The position numbers and the translations under genes were made by a program. Shown in pieces: positions 17,601 through 28,567 of a stretch of 64,000 nucleotides of DNA (the stretch's first letter is position 1; the number at the start of each line of letters is the position of its first letter). This stretch comes from Zasmidium citrigriseum. Lineage: Eukaryota > Ascomycota > Dothideomycetes > Mycosphaerellales > Mycosphaerellaceae. The stretch covers positions 62,001 through 126,000 of the forward strand of contig NHNW01000022.1 of NCBI GenBank assembly GCA_002786025.1, in the 5' to 3' direction. The notes beneath the pieces are model-generated. The model was not told the origin of the DNA. It saw only the letters and a program-made list of their open reading frames with translations, and ran no database searches.

Positions 17601-19848
17601 TCACACCCTCTCCTTCCCCTCTGCCGCCTTCTCACCCTCCGTCTCCCCCTCAACAAAAGCCATCTCCTGCGCACTCCAAAGCTCCGAATAAATCCCATCA
17701 CTATCCACCAACCTCTCATGCGTCCCCTGCTCCGCCACCGCTCCATCCTTCAACACAATAATCAAATCCGAATCATAAATCGTCCTAAGTCGATGCGCAA
17801 TAAAAACACTCGTCCTCCCTTTCTCCTTCAAAATCCCATTGATATTATGCAGAAGCGTCTGCTCAGTATGCGTATCCAGCGCAGACGTCGCTTCATCAAA
17901 GAACAGGAGTGGCGGGTCTTTGAGGATGAGACGAGAGACCGCGAGACGTTGTTTCTCGCCGCCGGAGATCATCATACCGCGCTCGCCGACCATGGTTTTG
18001 TAGCCGTCGGGAAGGTTTTGGATGATTTCGTGGATGCGGGCGCGTTTGGCGGCGGCGATGACGGCGTCTTGGGTGGAGGAGATTTGGCCGTAGCGGATGT
18101 TGTGTTCGATTGTGTCGTTGAAGAGGGGGGTGTCTTGGGGGACTACGCCGATGCTTTTGCGGAGGGATTCGAGGCTGATTTCGCGGATGTCTTGTCCGTC
18201 GATGGTGATGCGGCCGTTTTGCGGGTCGTAGAATCGGAATAGTAGGCGGAGGATGGTTGATTTGCCGCAGCCGCTGGGGCCTACGATAGCAACTTTCTTG
18301 CCGGCTGGGATCGTGAGGTTGAGATTCTGGAGGATTGGTCGATCTGGGCGGTATCCGAAGCTCACGTTCTCAAACTTGATTTCACCTCCCTTATTCAAGA
18401 TGAGGTCCTTCGCGTTCGGCGGCTCCTTGATCTGCACATTGACCTTCTGCAAGTTGAAGAGAGTCTCCATATCCAGCAGACTTTGTCTGAGCTCGCGGTA
18501 CACGCTGCCAAGGAAGTTCAATGGCACGGACAGCTGGAACACAAGCTGGTTGATCATAACCAGATCACCGACTGTCAAGTTTCCTGTGGCAACGCCTTGA
18601 GCTCCCATGTACATCATGGCTGTCAGAGCGCTAGAGAAGATGAGATTCTGGCCGGTATTCAAGTACGCCAAAGAAGTGGCAACCTTAATGCTCGCATCCT
18701 GGTAGTTCTTGAGTGCGCCATCGTATCGTTTCGCTTCGTACGCTTCGTTGTTAAAGTATTTCACGGCTTCGTAGTTGATCAGACTGTCCACTGCCACAGT
18801 AGCACCCTTATTGTCAGCCGCGTTGGCCTGCTTTCGGAATTTCGTTCTCCATGCCGTCGTTGCGATGGTGAACCAGGAGTACGCGGCCATCGTGGTAGCA
18901 GTCAGTACTGCAAACTTCCAGCCGAACTGGTATGTGAGAATGCCGCAGACCAAGCTAATTTCCAGCGCCGTTGGGATGATGTGAAAGACCATGCTTGTTA
19001 GCAAGAAGCTGATACCTTTGGTACCCCTGTCGATTGCTCGTGTGAGACCGCCCGTCTGTCTGGAGAGATGGAAGTTGAGATCTAGATTCAGGAGGTGGTG
19101 GAAGACATTGCCTGCCACCTTGCGGATGGCGCTTTGGGAGACGCTGGCGAAGACGGCGTTGCGGAACTCCTGGAACACGGTTGCTCCAATTCTGGTGGCG
19201 CCGTCTATCAACTCGTCAGATGTGAAAGCTCGTAGATTCGAAACAGGATACTTACATGCGAATATGGCAGCACCGGCTACGCTCGCCGCAGTCCCTCCAA
19301 CTGTCGCGAAATCTATATTCATGGAATCGACAATGTTCTTGAAGTAAAACGGTACTTGTACATTGAGGACCTACATACACTATCAACACCGAATAATCTT
19401 GAAAGTTAGGAAAACAGCCCACCTTTGCGCCTACGAGCAGTCCAACACTTAGACCAACCCTGAACTTGGTATTGAAGTCGTTCTTGGGCCATAGATACTG
19501 AGACATATCCTTGATGATAGCCCAGTCTGCTTTCCTCTGCTCTTTATTCGAGACGGTCTGCTCTGCAAGCAATGGATCATTCTTCGTGGCTGGCTTCGCA
19601 GGATCCTTGTTCTTGACCACATTCTCTGGTCCAACCTTCTCTTCTGCGGGTTGCTTCGTCTCCTCTTCCTTTTGGAGTGTTCTCGCCCTCGCGTCGTCTT
19701 TCCTATGTCGTGGAGTCGTCGCGAAGATGCGGTTTGCGTGCCATGCTGATCGTAGTTGCAGGGCAATCGCGGGTCTAGATGGCGTTGTGCGGTGCTGGAG
19801 GAGACATGGGCGGACCGCTGCTCGGAGGCAGGTCCTGCTGGCCAACAT
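17601..19848 (-). CDS. ATM1: Mitochondrial ABC transporter, Fe/S cluster export
   Basis: Three exons (19848-19423, 19370-19256, 19204-17601; introns 52 and 51 nt) encode 714 aa. The second splice produces [14 protein letters not shown], matching the ATM1/ABCB7 family and removing a 17-residue insert that an unspliced reading would have. It exports a glutathione-linked sulfur compound from the matrix for cytosolic iron-sulfur protein assembly. Visible parts are an Arg-rich mitochondrial presequence, a charged linker at residues 45-110, a six-helix transmembrane domain (about 125-440), Walker [10 protein letters not shown], the signature [11 protein letters not shown], Walker [13 protein letters not shown] and the H-loop AHRL. 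All catalytic motifs are intact. It diverges from the FAD monooxygenase gene with 703 nt between starts. Confidence 0.96.
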
Positions 19849-20551
19849 GGCGCCTTGTGCTCGCCGCTACCAGCGTGAAATGGTGGGAGATATCATGTGC
19901 GCAGGCCCCTTTTCCACAGTCGATACTCAACGATACCATCAAGGTCGGCGAGATGAAGCTGAACTCCCACCTGCCACGGCGGGCACGCGCGATATGGAGC
20001 TCGGCATTCGACACCGACGCTTGGGCCAGAATGAGAACAGAGCCCTTCAACGTCACTCCTTCGACTTTCAATCGAGTTCAACTTCGAAGTACCTCGTAGT
20101 TCTCGGCCATCAACATCAACGTCCAATGCGTGACTACTGGCTTGCCTGATTCCTTCTATTGCTCCTCAGCATGTGTCTCGTGGTTGCGTTGGCCACGTGC
20201 GACTGACGGAGTCTATCTCGGACGATTGGCAGCTTCGTCGCCTCGAGCGAATACACCTGAAAGCGAATCGACACCACTGACAGCAACATGCCCAGGGACC
20301 GTGTCTCGTAGTGGGGACTTTCCGTCGATGCAAGGCCAATAGATGTCGAAAGATGAGGCCAGTGGCACAGCATGGCTCTTTATACGCCACCTTTCGCACT
20401 TCGGAGCCCATTTCGGAGACCATTTCGGACGGACCAGATGGCCTCAAAGAAATGCATATGATGAAGGTCTTCAGCAATGATTTATTCAGGTGACCTTCTT
20501 CTGCAGTGTAGACATCTCAATTTCCATCTCGACTTAGTATACTTCCTCGCC
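19849..20551. promoter_or_regulatory. Divergent intergenic region, ATM1 and FAD monooxygenase
   Basis: A 703-nt spacer between two divergent starts. It contains only short ORFs on both strands without domains. I see no repeat or RNA gene. The tract just before 20552 is pyrimidine-rich, consistent with a leader. Confidence 0.5.
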
Positions 20552-21940
20552 ATGTCTCTCAAAGTCGGCAACCACCACGCCAATGGTGGCCCAGATCCTA
20601 ACAAGCCCGTCGACGTAGCCATTATAGGCGGCGGCATCGCAGGTCTCATCCTTGCGATTGGCCTTCAGCGATACCCTCACATCAATGTCCAAGTCTACGA
20701 ATCCGCTCACAAGTTTGGCGAGGTCGGAGCCGGAGTCGTCTTGAGCCCCAACGCCCAGCGAGCCATGAAGTTGATCGATCCCCGGATCCTGGAAGGCTAC
20801 GAGCGACGAGCGGCATTTGACGACAGCCCGCCAGACGAGAATGGCTTGTACCCATGGACGACTTTGTACAAAGGCCAAGAGCCAGACCTCGACGAGTTCG
20901 TCATCTCATTCAAGCACAAGACCAAAGGATCAACCATCCATCGAGCTCACTTCCTGGACGAGCTGGTCAAGCTACTGGAGCCGGAGAGAGCACACTTCCA
21001 TAAACGACTAGACTACATCTACGAGACAGACAGCAACCAGATGCCCATCGGCCTGCACTTCGTCGACGGATCCACCGCCTCAGCAGACGTCGTTGTCGGC
21101 GCAGACGGCGTGCACTCCGCTGTACGCAAACACGTCCTCGGCCCAGAGAACCCGACTGCCCACGCCTTCTTCACAGGCTCGGTTCAGTACCGCGCCACCG
21201 TCCCCATCGAACACGCCGAAGCCAAGCTCGGCAAACTCGACCAAAGAATCGCCCAACTCTGCGGCGAGAACGGAAGCGTCTTCGGCATGCCACTTTCAAA
21301 CCACACGCTGTACTACATCGGAGTCACAGTATTCGATCTACACGCTCCGTGGAACGAGGAGAAGTGGGTTGTAGACGCCAACATCGATGATGTGAAAGCC
21401 CAGTTCAAGGGATGGCATGAGTACGCCCGCAAGACGGTCGAACTACTTCCCGACGATGGCTCAACGATGGCGTGGTCGATCTGGGAAATGCCACCAGCTT
21501 CGACGTATTACAAGGACAGAGTTGTCCTCGTCGGCGACGCAGCCCACGCATCGACACCTTTCCAAGGCGCCGGTGCGGGTCAAGGCGTGGAAGATGTCCT
21601 CATCCTCGAAAAGCTCCTGGGCAAATACCTCGACCCGAAAGTACGCAGCCCTGCCATGCCCACGGCCGCATCAACCGTGCCATCGCTACTACAAGCATAC
21701 GACACAGTGCGTCGCTTCCGCAGCCAGAAAGTTGTCACGACGAGTCGCGAGAATGGACGTATGCTTTCGTGTCTCGACCCCGAGGCTGGCAAGACGGCAG
21801 AGAGTCTCCGGAATGCTATGAAGGGGAGACAGGAGTGGATTTGGGATCTTGATCAGGAGCGTTCGGTGAAGGACGCTTTTATGATGTTTGACGAGATTAA
21901 AGATGCGGCGGAGCGAAGGATGGGACAGGGGAAGAAGTAG
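20552..21940 (+). CDS. FAD-dependent monooxygenase, salicylate hydroxylase-like
   Basis: A single-exon gene of 462 aa of the class A flavoprotein aromatic hydroxylases (PHBH fold). It has the dinucleotide-binding loop VAIIGGGIAGLILAIGL near residue 20, the DG motif GADGVHSAVRKH near residue 190, and the GD motif VGDAAHASTPFQGAGAGQG near residue 330. These are the three fingerprints of NAD(P)H-dependent hydroxylases acting on phenolic acids. In fungi the nearest characterised relatives hydroxylate salicylate or related benzoates; the exact substrate is not shown by the sequence. No signal peptide is present, so the enzyme is likely cytosolic. The open frame extends upstream to 20477, but the ATG at 20552 (gccATGtc) immediately precedes the conserved fold. 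Confidence 0.9.
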   Translation: MSLKVGNHHANGGPDPNKPVDVAIIGGGIAGLILAIGLQRYPHINVQVYESAHKFGEVGAGVVLSPNAQRAMKLIDPRILEGYERRAAFDDSPPDENGLYPWTTLYKGQEPDLDEFVISFKHKTKGSTIHRAHFLDELVKLLEPERAHFHKRLDYIYETDSNQMPIGLHFVDGSTASADVVVGADGVHSAVRKHVLGPENPTAHAFFTGSVQYRATVPIEHAEAKLGKLDQRIAQLCGENGSVFGMPLSNHTLYYIGVTVFDLHAPWNEEKWVVDANIDDVKAQFKGWHEYARKTVELLPDDGSTMAWSIWEMPPASTYYKDRVVLVGDAAHASTPFQGAGAGQGVEDVLILEKLLGKYLDPKVRSPAMPTAASTVPSLLQAYDTVRRFRSQKVVTTSRENGRMLSCLDPEAGKTAESLRNAMKGRQEWIWDLDQERSVKDAFMMFDEIKDAAERRMGQGKK

Positions 21941-21996
21941 ATCGCACAGCTGCACTGTTGTACCGTACTGTTTGTCATGACCGCCACTGAAAGGCT

Positions 21997-23049
21997 CTAT
22001 AGAGACCCATCANCCCACAAAACCTCTCTGACACCCCCATCCTCCCCCCTCACAACCGTAATCCTCCGCTTCCCTCCTCTCCCCTGCCCCATCCACAGCA
22101 CCTCCAAACCCTTACAAGCCCGAAAAACCGCCGGCACAACCTCTCCCTTCAACCTCTCCAACTCCCGCTCCCTCTCCTCCCTCAACATCTTCCCTGCAGG
22201 CCCGCGATACGCATTCCCACACCTCGGGCCCCCGAAACGAATACCCAGAAACCCCACAGTCGGCAGCGACAAGGACTTCAAGTGCGTGAAGGCAGCCAGG
22301 GCGGGTAGCATATCGTAGATCGATGTCGCGTAGTGGCCACACGGCATGGCGAGGTCTTCGATCTCTGGGGCGAGAGCGGAGATTGCGTGGAGGAGTGAGG
22401 GCCTCCAAGTGGTTTTGCATTCGAGGGCTTTGATCGAGGGACCTAGAAGTCGAATCGTATCGATCGGGTCGTGCCGGGGCGATTCGAGAATGTGGTTATC
22501 GACGTGGGGACAGGCGAAGATGAGAAAAGAGAATCTGCAGGGGATGGCCAGCGTCTTAACAGTCTCAAACTTTGGAGAAAATTTCTGGAACACGGATGCC
22601 ATCAGTTCGAGATTGGAGTCCGAGATGCTCGCGTGTCGGAAGTCGAGGATTTCGAGTCTTTGCATGGTTTGGAGGAGAGACGCTAGCTTTTCGAATAACT
22701 CCTCGTCGGGGACTGGGTCGTCCGCGCGGTGCCCTATGTAGATGTCGATACTAAAGCGCTTGGTGTGTCGAGTGACGGAATCGCAGGTCTCCATTTCTGA
22801 TAGAGTGTCTCGAGCGTCTTTCCACGTCGTTGGATGTTGGTTCTGCCTGCGGAGGTTGATGCTGTGAAATACAAGGGGGGCTGCCAGTGCTCGAAGTCGT
22901 CTGCAGCCCATTGAGAAGGCTTTCAAGCTGGGGAGGCATTCGGGCCGGTCGTGTAATGGGACTCCTTCTTGCTCTACGTCGAGCATCTGGCAAATGAGGA
23001 CAAGGACGTCATTATTGAGGTCTAGGATTGAGGGAGTGTGGCCTGGCAT
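21997..23049 (-). CDS. F-box-like protein, tandem paralogue 1
   Basis: A single-exon gene of about 350 aa (367 if the Met at 23100 is used). The N-terminus has an F-box-like helix pair (PSILDLNNDVLVLICQMLD), then a ACK/GCRRLRALAAPLVFHS element and a leucine-rich C-terminal part. It aligns over its whole length with the next gene, including RCGNAYRGPAGK versus RCGNSYRGPGGA and LEVLWMG versus LEDLWMG near the end. Start choice: the Met at 23049 places the conserved upstream element at a similar distance to that in the paralogue. The codon at 22013 contains an N, so one residue near the C-terminus is undefined. Substrate-recognition role in SCF is inferred. Confidence 0.75.
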   Translation of the reverse strand: MPGHTPSILDLNNDVLVLICQMLDVEQEGVPLHDRPECLPSLKAFSMGCRRLRALAAPLVFHSINLRRQNQHPTTWKDARDTLSEMETCDSVTRHTKRFSIDIYIGHRADDPVPDEELFEKLASLLQTMQRLEILDFRHASISDSNLELMASVFQKFSPKFETVKTLAIPCRFSFLIFACPHVDNHILESPRHDPIDTIRLLGPSIKALECKTTWRPSLLHAISALAPEIEDLAMPCGHYATSIYDMLPALAAFTHLKSLSLPTVGFLGIRFGGPRCGNAYRGPAGKMLREERERELERLKGEVVPAVFRACKGLEVLWMGQGRGGKRRITVVRGEDGGVREVLWXDGSL

Positions 23050-23100
23050 TGTGAGTCGATCGATGGCGAAATGTCGCTGGTCCTGCGGAGGAGGTCGCAA

Positions 23101-23457
23101 GGTCGATTTGAGGTGCTGTCCTGAAGTTTGAGGTTGACTGGAGCTCGAGCTGTGCCTCGAAGGATGCCGGTGAAGTGGGTAGTACCAAAATCGGAATTAG
23201 CTGCGTGGCTCATAGCGGAAAGTCTGCTGCGGATCACATGCCTTAGATTGGTCGCGCTATTTGATACTGTTGTTGCCTTCGACAGTCCAGGACGAGCTAT
23301 CGCCATTCTAGACTGAGCTCTATGACTGAATCTCGTCTTGATTCCTGCCTTCGTCACTCTCGTAGCCTTGTATCAGCAGCGCTTGCGACTGCACTCGCTG
23401 GGTATCCTGATGTCTCAATTCTCCAAACCTCGCTCTGTTGTTCGATCCCTTGCAATC
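23101..23457. other. Spacer between F-box paralogues with duplicated upstream element
   Basis: It holds the promoter of the first paralogue. At 23228-23241 there is a 14-bp word, TGCGGATCACATGC, found again upstream of the second paralogue at 24900-24913, with flanking similarity over about 30 nt. No gene is present. Confidence 0.55.
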
Positions 23458-24738
23458 CTAGCCACGTTCCATCGACGGCGTCATCTGTGCAGAGTCCCAC
23501 TTGATCTCCTGCACACTCCCATCCTTTCCTCGAATGCACGTCGCGTATCCACGCCATCCGCCGCCCATCCACAGATCCTCCAATGCCTTGCACTTTCCAA
23601 ACATCGCCTGGGCGACCTTCTGGCTCAGGCGCACTTCATCCGCCTTGACCCTCTCCAGAAGCTGTGCACCGCCAGGCCCACGGTAAGAATTCCCACAGCG
23701 GGAAGGGTGGAAACCAACGCCCAGGTTTTCGAGAGGCGAGAGCTCGAGGATCTTCAGATTAGAAAAGGTGGAGAGCACGGGAGTAAAGTCGAAAATGGGG
23801 TGTTCACGAGCCCAGCGAGATCCGCTGTTGTGCATCGTGAGAGAGTGGAGGTCCGGGGTGAGCTCGTGGACTTTGGCGAGGAGGTCGGGGGTCCAGACGG
23901 TGCGGCATTCGAGGTGCTTAAGAGATGGGGTGTTCCGTATAGCAGCAAGAATGGTGTCCGCGGCGTCGTCCCTTGAAGTCTGGAGGTCGAGGTACGTGAT
24001 GTTCGGACATTTCCGTACGAGCGCGGTCAGGCGAGACGGTATTGAGAGCCACTTGACCGAAGCGAGCGTGGCGAGGGACTTTTGGAGCACAGTGGCCATG
24101 ATATCGGTGTGATCATCTGGGACATCCATCCGAGTAAAGCTGACTTTCTCCAACTTCTGCATGCTTTGCAGAAGTGCTGCTAGCTTGATGAAGAGCGCCT
24201 CGGCTGGGTAGGGCTCGACCGCCGGAATGCCGCTCCTGTAGAACAGAGATATGAAGACGCGCATGCAGAAGCGCTTGGTATGCCGCTTGGCCAATTCAGA
24301 CCGCTCCATCGAGATTAGGGCACTGCGGACAATACTCCAGTCCTTCCCGTACTGCTCGAGCTTAACGCTGTGGAACACAAGGGGTGCCGCCAGCTCTCGG
24401 AGCCGCTTGCAACATGTCGAGAAAGCTTTCACGCTGCTGAGCTTAGATCGAGATTTACGAGGTCGCGCTGGCGCCTCCTCAATGTCTGAGTCGAGTGTGT
24501 GACAGATGAGGAGAAGGACGTCGTTGTTGAGGTCTAAGATGGAGGGGTCGCGTTTCGCCTTTGCGATTTCAGGAGTTGCCGATTCGGATTTCGAGATGTT
24601 GTTGTTGAGGTCGAATATGGACGGATCACGGTCCGCCATTGCGACTTCAGGAGTTGCCGGTTCAGATTCGGAGATGTCGAGAGGTGAAGTGTTCGGGTTG
24701 GCTGTCTCGAGGCGCTCTCGATCGGCCGAGGAAGCCAT
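23458..24738 (-). CDS. F-box-like protein, tandem paralogue 2 with internal duplication
   Basis: A single-exon gene of about 426 aa from the Met at 24738 (464 aa from 24852). It is the paralogue of the preceding gene in the same orientation. The F-box-like segment reads DPSILDLNNDVLLLICHTLD and is followed by CCKRLRELAAPLVFHS. Just before it a 26-residue unit (ISESEPATPEVAMADRDPSI and the next six residues) is repeated as ISKSESATPEIAKAKRDPSI plus six residues. These correspond to two adjacent 78-bp blocks at 24675-24598 and 24597-24520. The first block ends in DLNNN where the true F-box has DLNND, so the duplication copied the beginning of the box. The C-terminal half looks like degenerate leucine-rich repeats (DLHSLTMHNS, NLKILELSPLENLG). 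Confidence 0.75.
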   Translation of the reverse strand: MASSADRERLETANPNTSPLDISESEPATPEVAMADRDPSIFDLNNNISKSESATPEIAKAKRDPSILDLNNDVLLLICHTLDSDIEEAPARPRKSRSKLSSVKAFSTCCKRLRELAAPLVFHSVKLEQYGKDWSIVRSALISMERSELAKRHTKRFCMRVFISLFYRSGIPAVEPYPAEALFIKLAALLQSMQKLEKVSFTRMDVPDDHTDIMATVLQKSLATLASVKWLSIPSRLTALVRKCPNITYLDLQTSRDDAADTILAAIRNTPSLKHLECRTVWTPDLLAKVHELTPDLHSLTMHNSGSRWAREHPIFDFTPVLSTFSNLKILELSPLENLGVGFHPSRCGNSYRGPGGAQLLERVKADEVRLSQKVAQAMFGKCKALEDLWMGGGWRGYATCIRGKDGSVQEIKWDSAQMTPSMERG

Positions 24739-25027
24739 CGCGACAGTGAGTGGTTGGTACGTCGACGTTCGGCCGAAGAAGGTGGAACAGCCAAGTATCG
24801 GAGGTGTTGTGATGATGGTGTCGTGAAGCTGTCGTGCGACTGCCGCCTTCAATGAGTGACGTGCGGCGGAGCTAAGCTAGCTACTAGCCGAAAGCTTGTT
24901 GCGGATCACATGCGTCAGAAGAGATCATTCACCAGAAGACCAAATAGCCGCGGCGCCGGGACGGCTGGGAGAAAAACAGAATATCTGATACAATGTCTCT
25001 ATGCTCTAAATCGTAACATGCGACTGC

Positions 25028-26303
25028 TCAAAGCTCGTCGTGGCGTGGCGCTGGTCGCCCAGAGTCTTTGTGGAGGTCCACTCCCTTCTTCTTCCTCCAC
25101 TTCTCCCACGTCTCCCAGAATTCCTTCTCCATGCCTTTGTCCATCTGATCAGGCAGGATGACAACGTATTCGATGTGTAGTGCGCCGTACTCTGGTCCTT
25201 CTTCGTGTCTCCAGACGGGCATACCTTCGCCTTCGATGACTTCAACTGTGCCGGGCTGAACGACCTGGCCTCGTTTCCGAGAGAGCTGAACGACGTGTCC
25301 GTCCAGATGTGTGAGGTTTCGTGTCCAATCGCCCATCCATGCTTCCCGGAGTGAGAGCACTTCGCGCCAGAAAAGATTCTGATCCTTCCGTCTAAAGAAC
25401 GTTCCGTCCGTCTTATCCTTGTCCTCTTTCGAAAGCTCAGGCTCTTGCTCGACGAGATGCACCACGAGATCACCCGCAATCCAATCCGGGTTCTCATCTC
25501 CCTCATTCTCGTAGTTAATCCGCACCCCTCTCGGCATGCCCTTCTGAATGTCGATATCATACGACTCCTCTGCCCTGAGCACCCTCTCGCCATTGCACTT
25601 CTTACACTTGTGCTTGATAATGCTTCCCCGCCCCCCACAATGATCACACTGCATCTGCATCTGCTGGAAAATCCCCGGCGCAAGCATCTGCTTCTGAATC
25701 ACCATTCCCTGCCCATTACACTTATGACACCGATCCCTCTCTCCATCCTCCGCCCCCGACCCCTCACACTTATCACAAATCACCTGCTTATTGATCTTAA
25801 ACTCATGGACGGCACCAGTATAAAAGTCCTTCAACGGAAACGCCACCTTAACTTCCATGTTCGGCCCTTTGCGCTGTCCACCCCCGAAATGTCCACCACC
25901 GCCGAAGAACTGGCTGAAGAGATCGAAGGGGTTCCGTGCGCCTCCTCCACCTTGTCCGCGCTCTTTATGCTGCTTGACGCCCTCGTGGCCGTACTGGTCG
26001 TAGATCTTGCGCATCTGGTCGTCGGAGAGGACTTCGAAGGCTTCGGAGATTTCGACGAAGCGCTGCGCGGCTTTGTCATCGTCGGGGTTCTTGTCTGGGT
26101 GGTACTTTTTGGAGAGGCGCCGGTAGGCTTTTTTGAGGTCGCGTTCTGAGGCATCGCGGTCGAGTTCGAGGACCTGTTTCAAAATTTGATTAGAGATGTT
26201 GTGAACTTGTTGATGGAGGTTGGCGCACTTTGTAGAAGTCCTCGGCGGCGAGTGCGATCAGAGGTAATAGGCACAGCAGTGCCAGGGTAGAGAAGAAAAG
26301 CAT
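25028..26303 (-). CDS. SCJ1: ER-lumenal DnaJ co-chaperone, SCJ1/ERdj3 type
   Basis: Two exons (26303-26229 and 26173-25028; 55-nt intron with a GTGCGC donor) encode 406 aa. The 25-residue first exon is a signal peptide (LLCLLPLIALAAEDFYK, preceded by a few residues). The J domain follows with an intact HPDK (KKYHPDKNPDDDKAA), then a Gly/Phe-rich linker with GGGGHFGGGQRKG. Next are four CxxCxGxG zinc-finger repeats (CDKCEGSG, CHKCNGQG, CDHCGGRG, CKKCNGER) and the substrate-binding beta domains. The last four residues are HDEL, the fungal ER-retrieval signal. Together these define a lumenal type I Hsp40 that stimulates Kar2/BiP in folding and ERAD. The intron splits the J domain after FYK. Confidence 0.93.
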
Positions 26304-26776
26304 CGTGAGTCGTTATCGCGTGCCGCCGAGCATGGGATTGTCGAGGGTCGAAGGGTTGAGAAATCTATAATCTAGGCGATCATCTCGTTTGGTTCAGAGT
26401 GACAGCCGGTTGTGGTTGTCGTGTTCAATTGGCGACAGTGGTGTAAGGATAGTTGGTGAAGGAATGAAGACGAATCCATTTCTCTCGCGCATGTGCTTCG
26501 AAGGACCGAGCTCCTGACGCAACAGCTGGCCAAATCGCTAGCGCCGCCCTGTAAGGAGATCGAAAGCTTAACCTGTCAGCCTCGCCTGCGACAACCATGT
26601 GCACCATCAAAGAAGATGAAGACAACATGATCGAGAGAATGTGATGGTATTGCAAAGGTTGAGATGTGAGAGAAAGAGTTCGATCAGCGCACTAGCCGCT
26701 TATATCAGGCCATCATGGTGCCATTCCTCACGAGCTACACTATCAACAGCTATCACACGCAAGCACCAGCCCGTGT
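26304..26776. other. Intergenic region, no gene seen
   Basis: The spacer contains the SCJ1 promoter and the downstream region of the P450 gene. A short minus ORF (26655-26425) has no domain. No repeat or RNA gene is visible. Confidence 0.55.
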
Positions 26777-28567
26777 TCACTTCCTCAATCGAATCATAAA
26801 CTTAGCTGCTCGAGGTGGTGCGCTGGCTCCTTTGATCTCCATGTTCGGAGGACGTGGCCCCGGCAGCTTAACATCGTAGTTCATCACGATATGAGCGAGC
26901 ATGAGCTTCATCTCTTGGGAGGCGAAGAAGCGGCCTAATATCAAGTCAGTCGTCTCCTGTTTCCAGCCGATTACGATTAACATACCTGGACATGCATGCC
27001 GGCCGTGACCGAACGACATGAACTGCTCGCCCGTGGTGACGATGGCTTGATTCCTCTTCTCCAGTACTTGTCCCTTCTCGTCCAAGGCATCCCTGTTGTT
27101 GGCGAAGCGGAAAGCGTCGTATTCGTCGGGGTTGGGATAGTAAGTAGGGTCGCGGTGGATGGCAACGTTCGGAGCGCCGACACGTACGCCCTTGGGAATG
27201 TGGATGCCGTTTCCAAGGTCGACGCCGTCATCTTTGACAACCTGTGTGCTGTTAGCAAGCTCATACAGAGCGGCAGGAGTAACGCATACCTCTCTCATGA
27301 CGCCAATCATAGTCAATGTTGACACCCGCATAGACTCCTTGATGGTGCTGTCGATTCGAACCAGATCGTTAACGGCCGCCTTGGTCCACTTTCCACCATG
27401 TTCTGTGAGCACTCTGGTAACTTCCTCTCGCAGACCTTCTGCGAACTCTTCGGCTCGGGGAGAGCTGTACAGGTCCAGCAAGGCGCTGGTAATGCTGATG
27501 CTCGTGGTGTGGATGGCGACCATATTCAAGCGAACCAGTCTGCGACAGATCTTGTCAGGGTTCAGCTCTGCAGGGTCCCCTGAGTTGATCGCATTCTCAA
27601 TGATCCAGTGCAAGGCATCACTCTGCAAAGTGTTAGTCCTGGTGCAGGTTGACTAGTTCTTATGCAGACTTACCCCCTTGCCCTTCTCAGTGCCGTCTTG
27701 CATCGCTTGGAGCCGACGCTTGATTTCGGGGATCGCAATCTTCTTGCAAATAGCCAGATGTCGTCGGTTCCAACTGACCAGTGGCGGCGCGAAGATGGGA
27801 CGCATCCACGCTGGCATGAGATTGACCACGCCAGCGATGGCGAAGACACCCTGGGAATAGAGCCTGGTATGATCCAAGTACTCTTCGTTGCGGCCTACGA
27901 GCTTCAATCAGCCAGACTCAGGTCAAGAAAATACCATATACTTACAGAGATCAATACCGCTGAACACACGATTGGCAGCCCTGCTGATAATCTTCATGCA
28001 CGATGGCAAAGCAGGCACCGTGATCCAGTCGCCGCTCTGGGGAGCGTTCCATTGCGCGTGAAAGCCTTGCTCCAACTCCGAGTGGATATCTTCTGTGAAC
28101 ATATGAAGTTGGCGTGTCAACTGATGCCGAATGACATCCAAATGAATCCCACTCCCAGCGATATCATCATCACCAGTCCAGTAAGATGCCACCGTCTCCT
28201 TGAGAACCCGTCTGAGGTCCACTTCATCGTCGGATTTCGAAAGAAGCTCTCGGACTTTCGTGGGTGGAATGATCACAAACGCCTTCGTTGAGAATTGCGG
28301 AAGCGTGAAGAGCTTGTTGTCTTTCGAAAATCTTTGGTAGCCCTCCAAAAGCATGTCTTTGCTGTGCGTGATCGATGAGATGCCCGCGCGATATTTGGCG
28401 AACCATTTCGATTTCAAGCCCACCCATGGCTGCGTTTGTGAGAAACGTGAATGTCCGGAGAGGCTGGTGATGAAAGCGGCCAGGATGGAGTATGCGATGT
28501 AAAGGCCTACGATGGCGCCGAGGACCGTCCCAGGTGAGAGGTGTGTGGTGTTCACTTCGAACTTCAT
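26777..28567 (-). CDS. Cytochrome P450 monooxygenase
   Basis: Five exons (28567-27946, 27894-27674, 27622-27290, 27241-26986, 26934-26777), with introns of 48-51 nt, encode 529 aa. The N-terminus has one membrane anchor (TVLGAIVGLYIAYSILAAF). The K-helix E-x-x-R is present (STIKESMRVS). The haem loop is FMSFGHGRHACPGRFFASQE and is only complete after splicing intron 4. The P-E-Y-D-A-F-R-F block after YYPNP is also normal. This pattern (GRHACPGRFFA, HRDPTYYPNP) is common in fungal secondary-metabolism P450s such as the CYP68/CYP503-like ent-kaurene oxidase group, but I see no synthase gene next to it. The Met at 28567 is preferred over 28639 because it directly precedes the anchor. Confidence 0.92.

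Noticed and set aside
20552..28567. Secondary-metabolite cluster around the FAD monooxygenase and P450
   Set aside because: No polyketide, peptide or terpene synthase is present and housekeeping or F-box genes lie between them.
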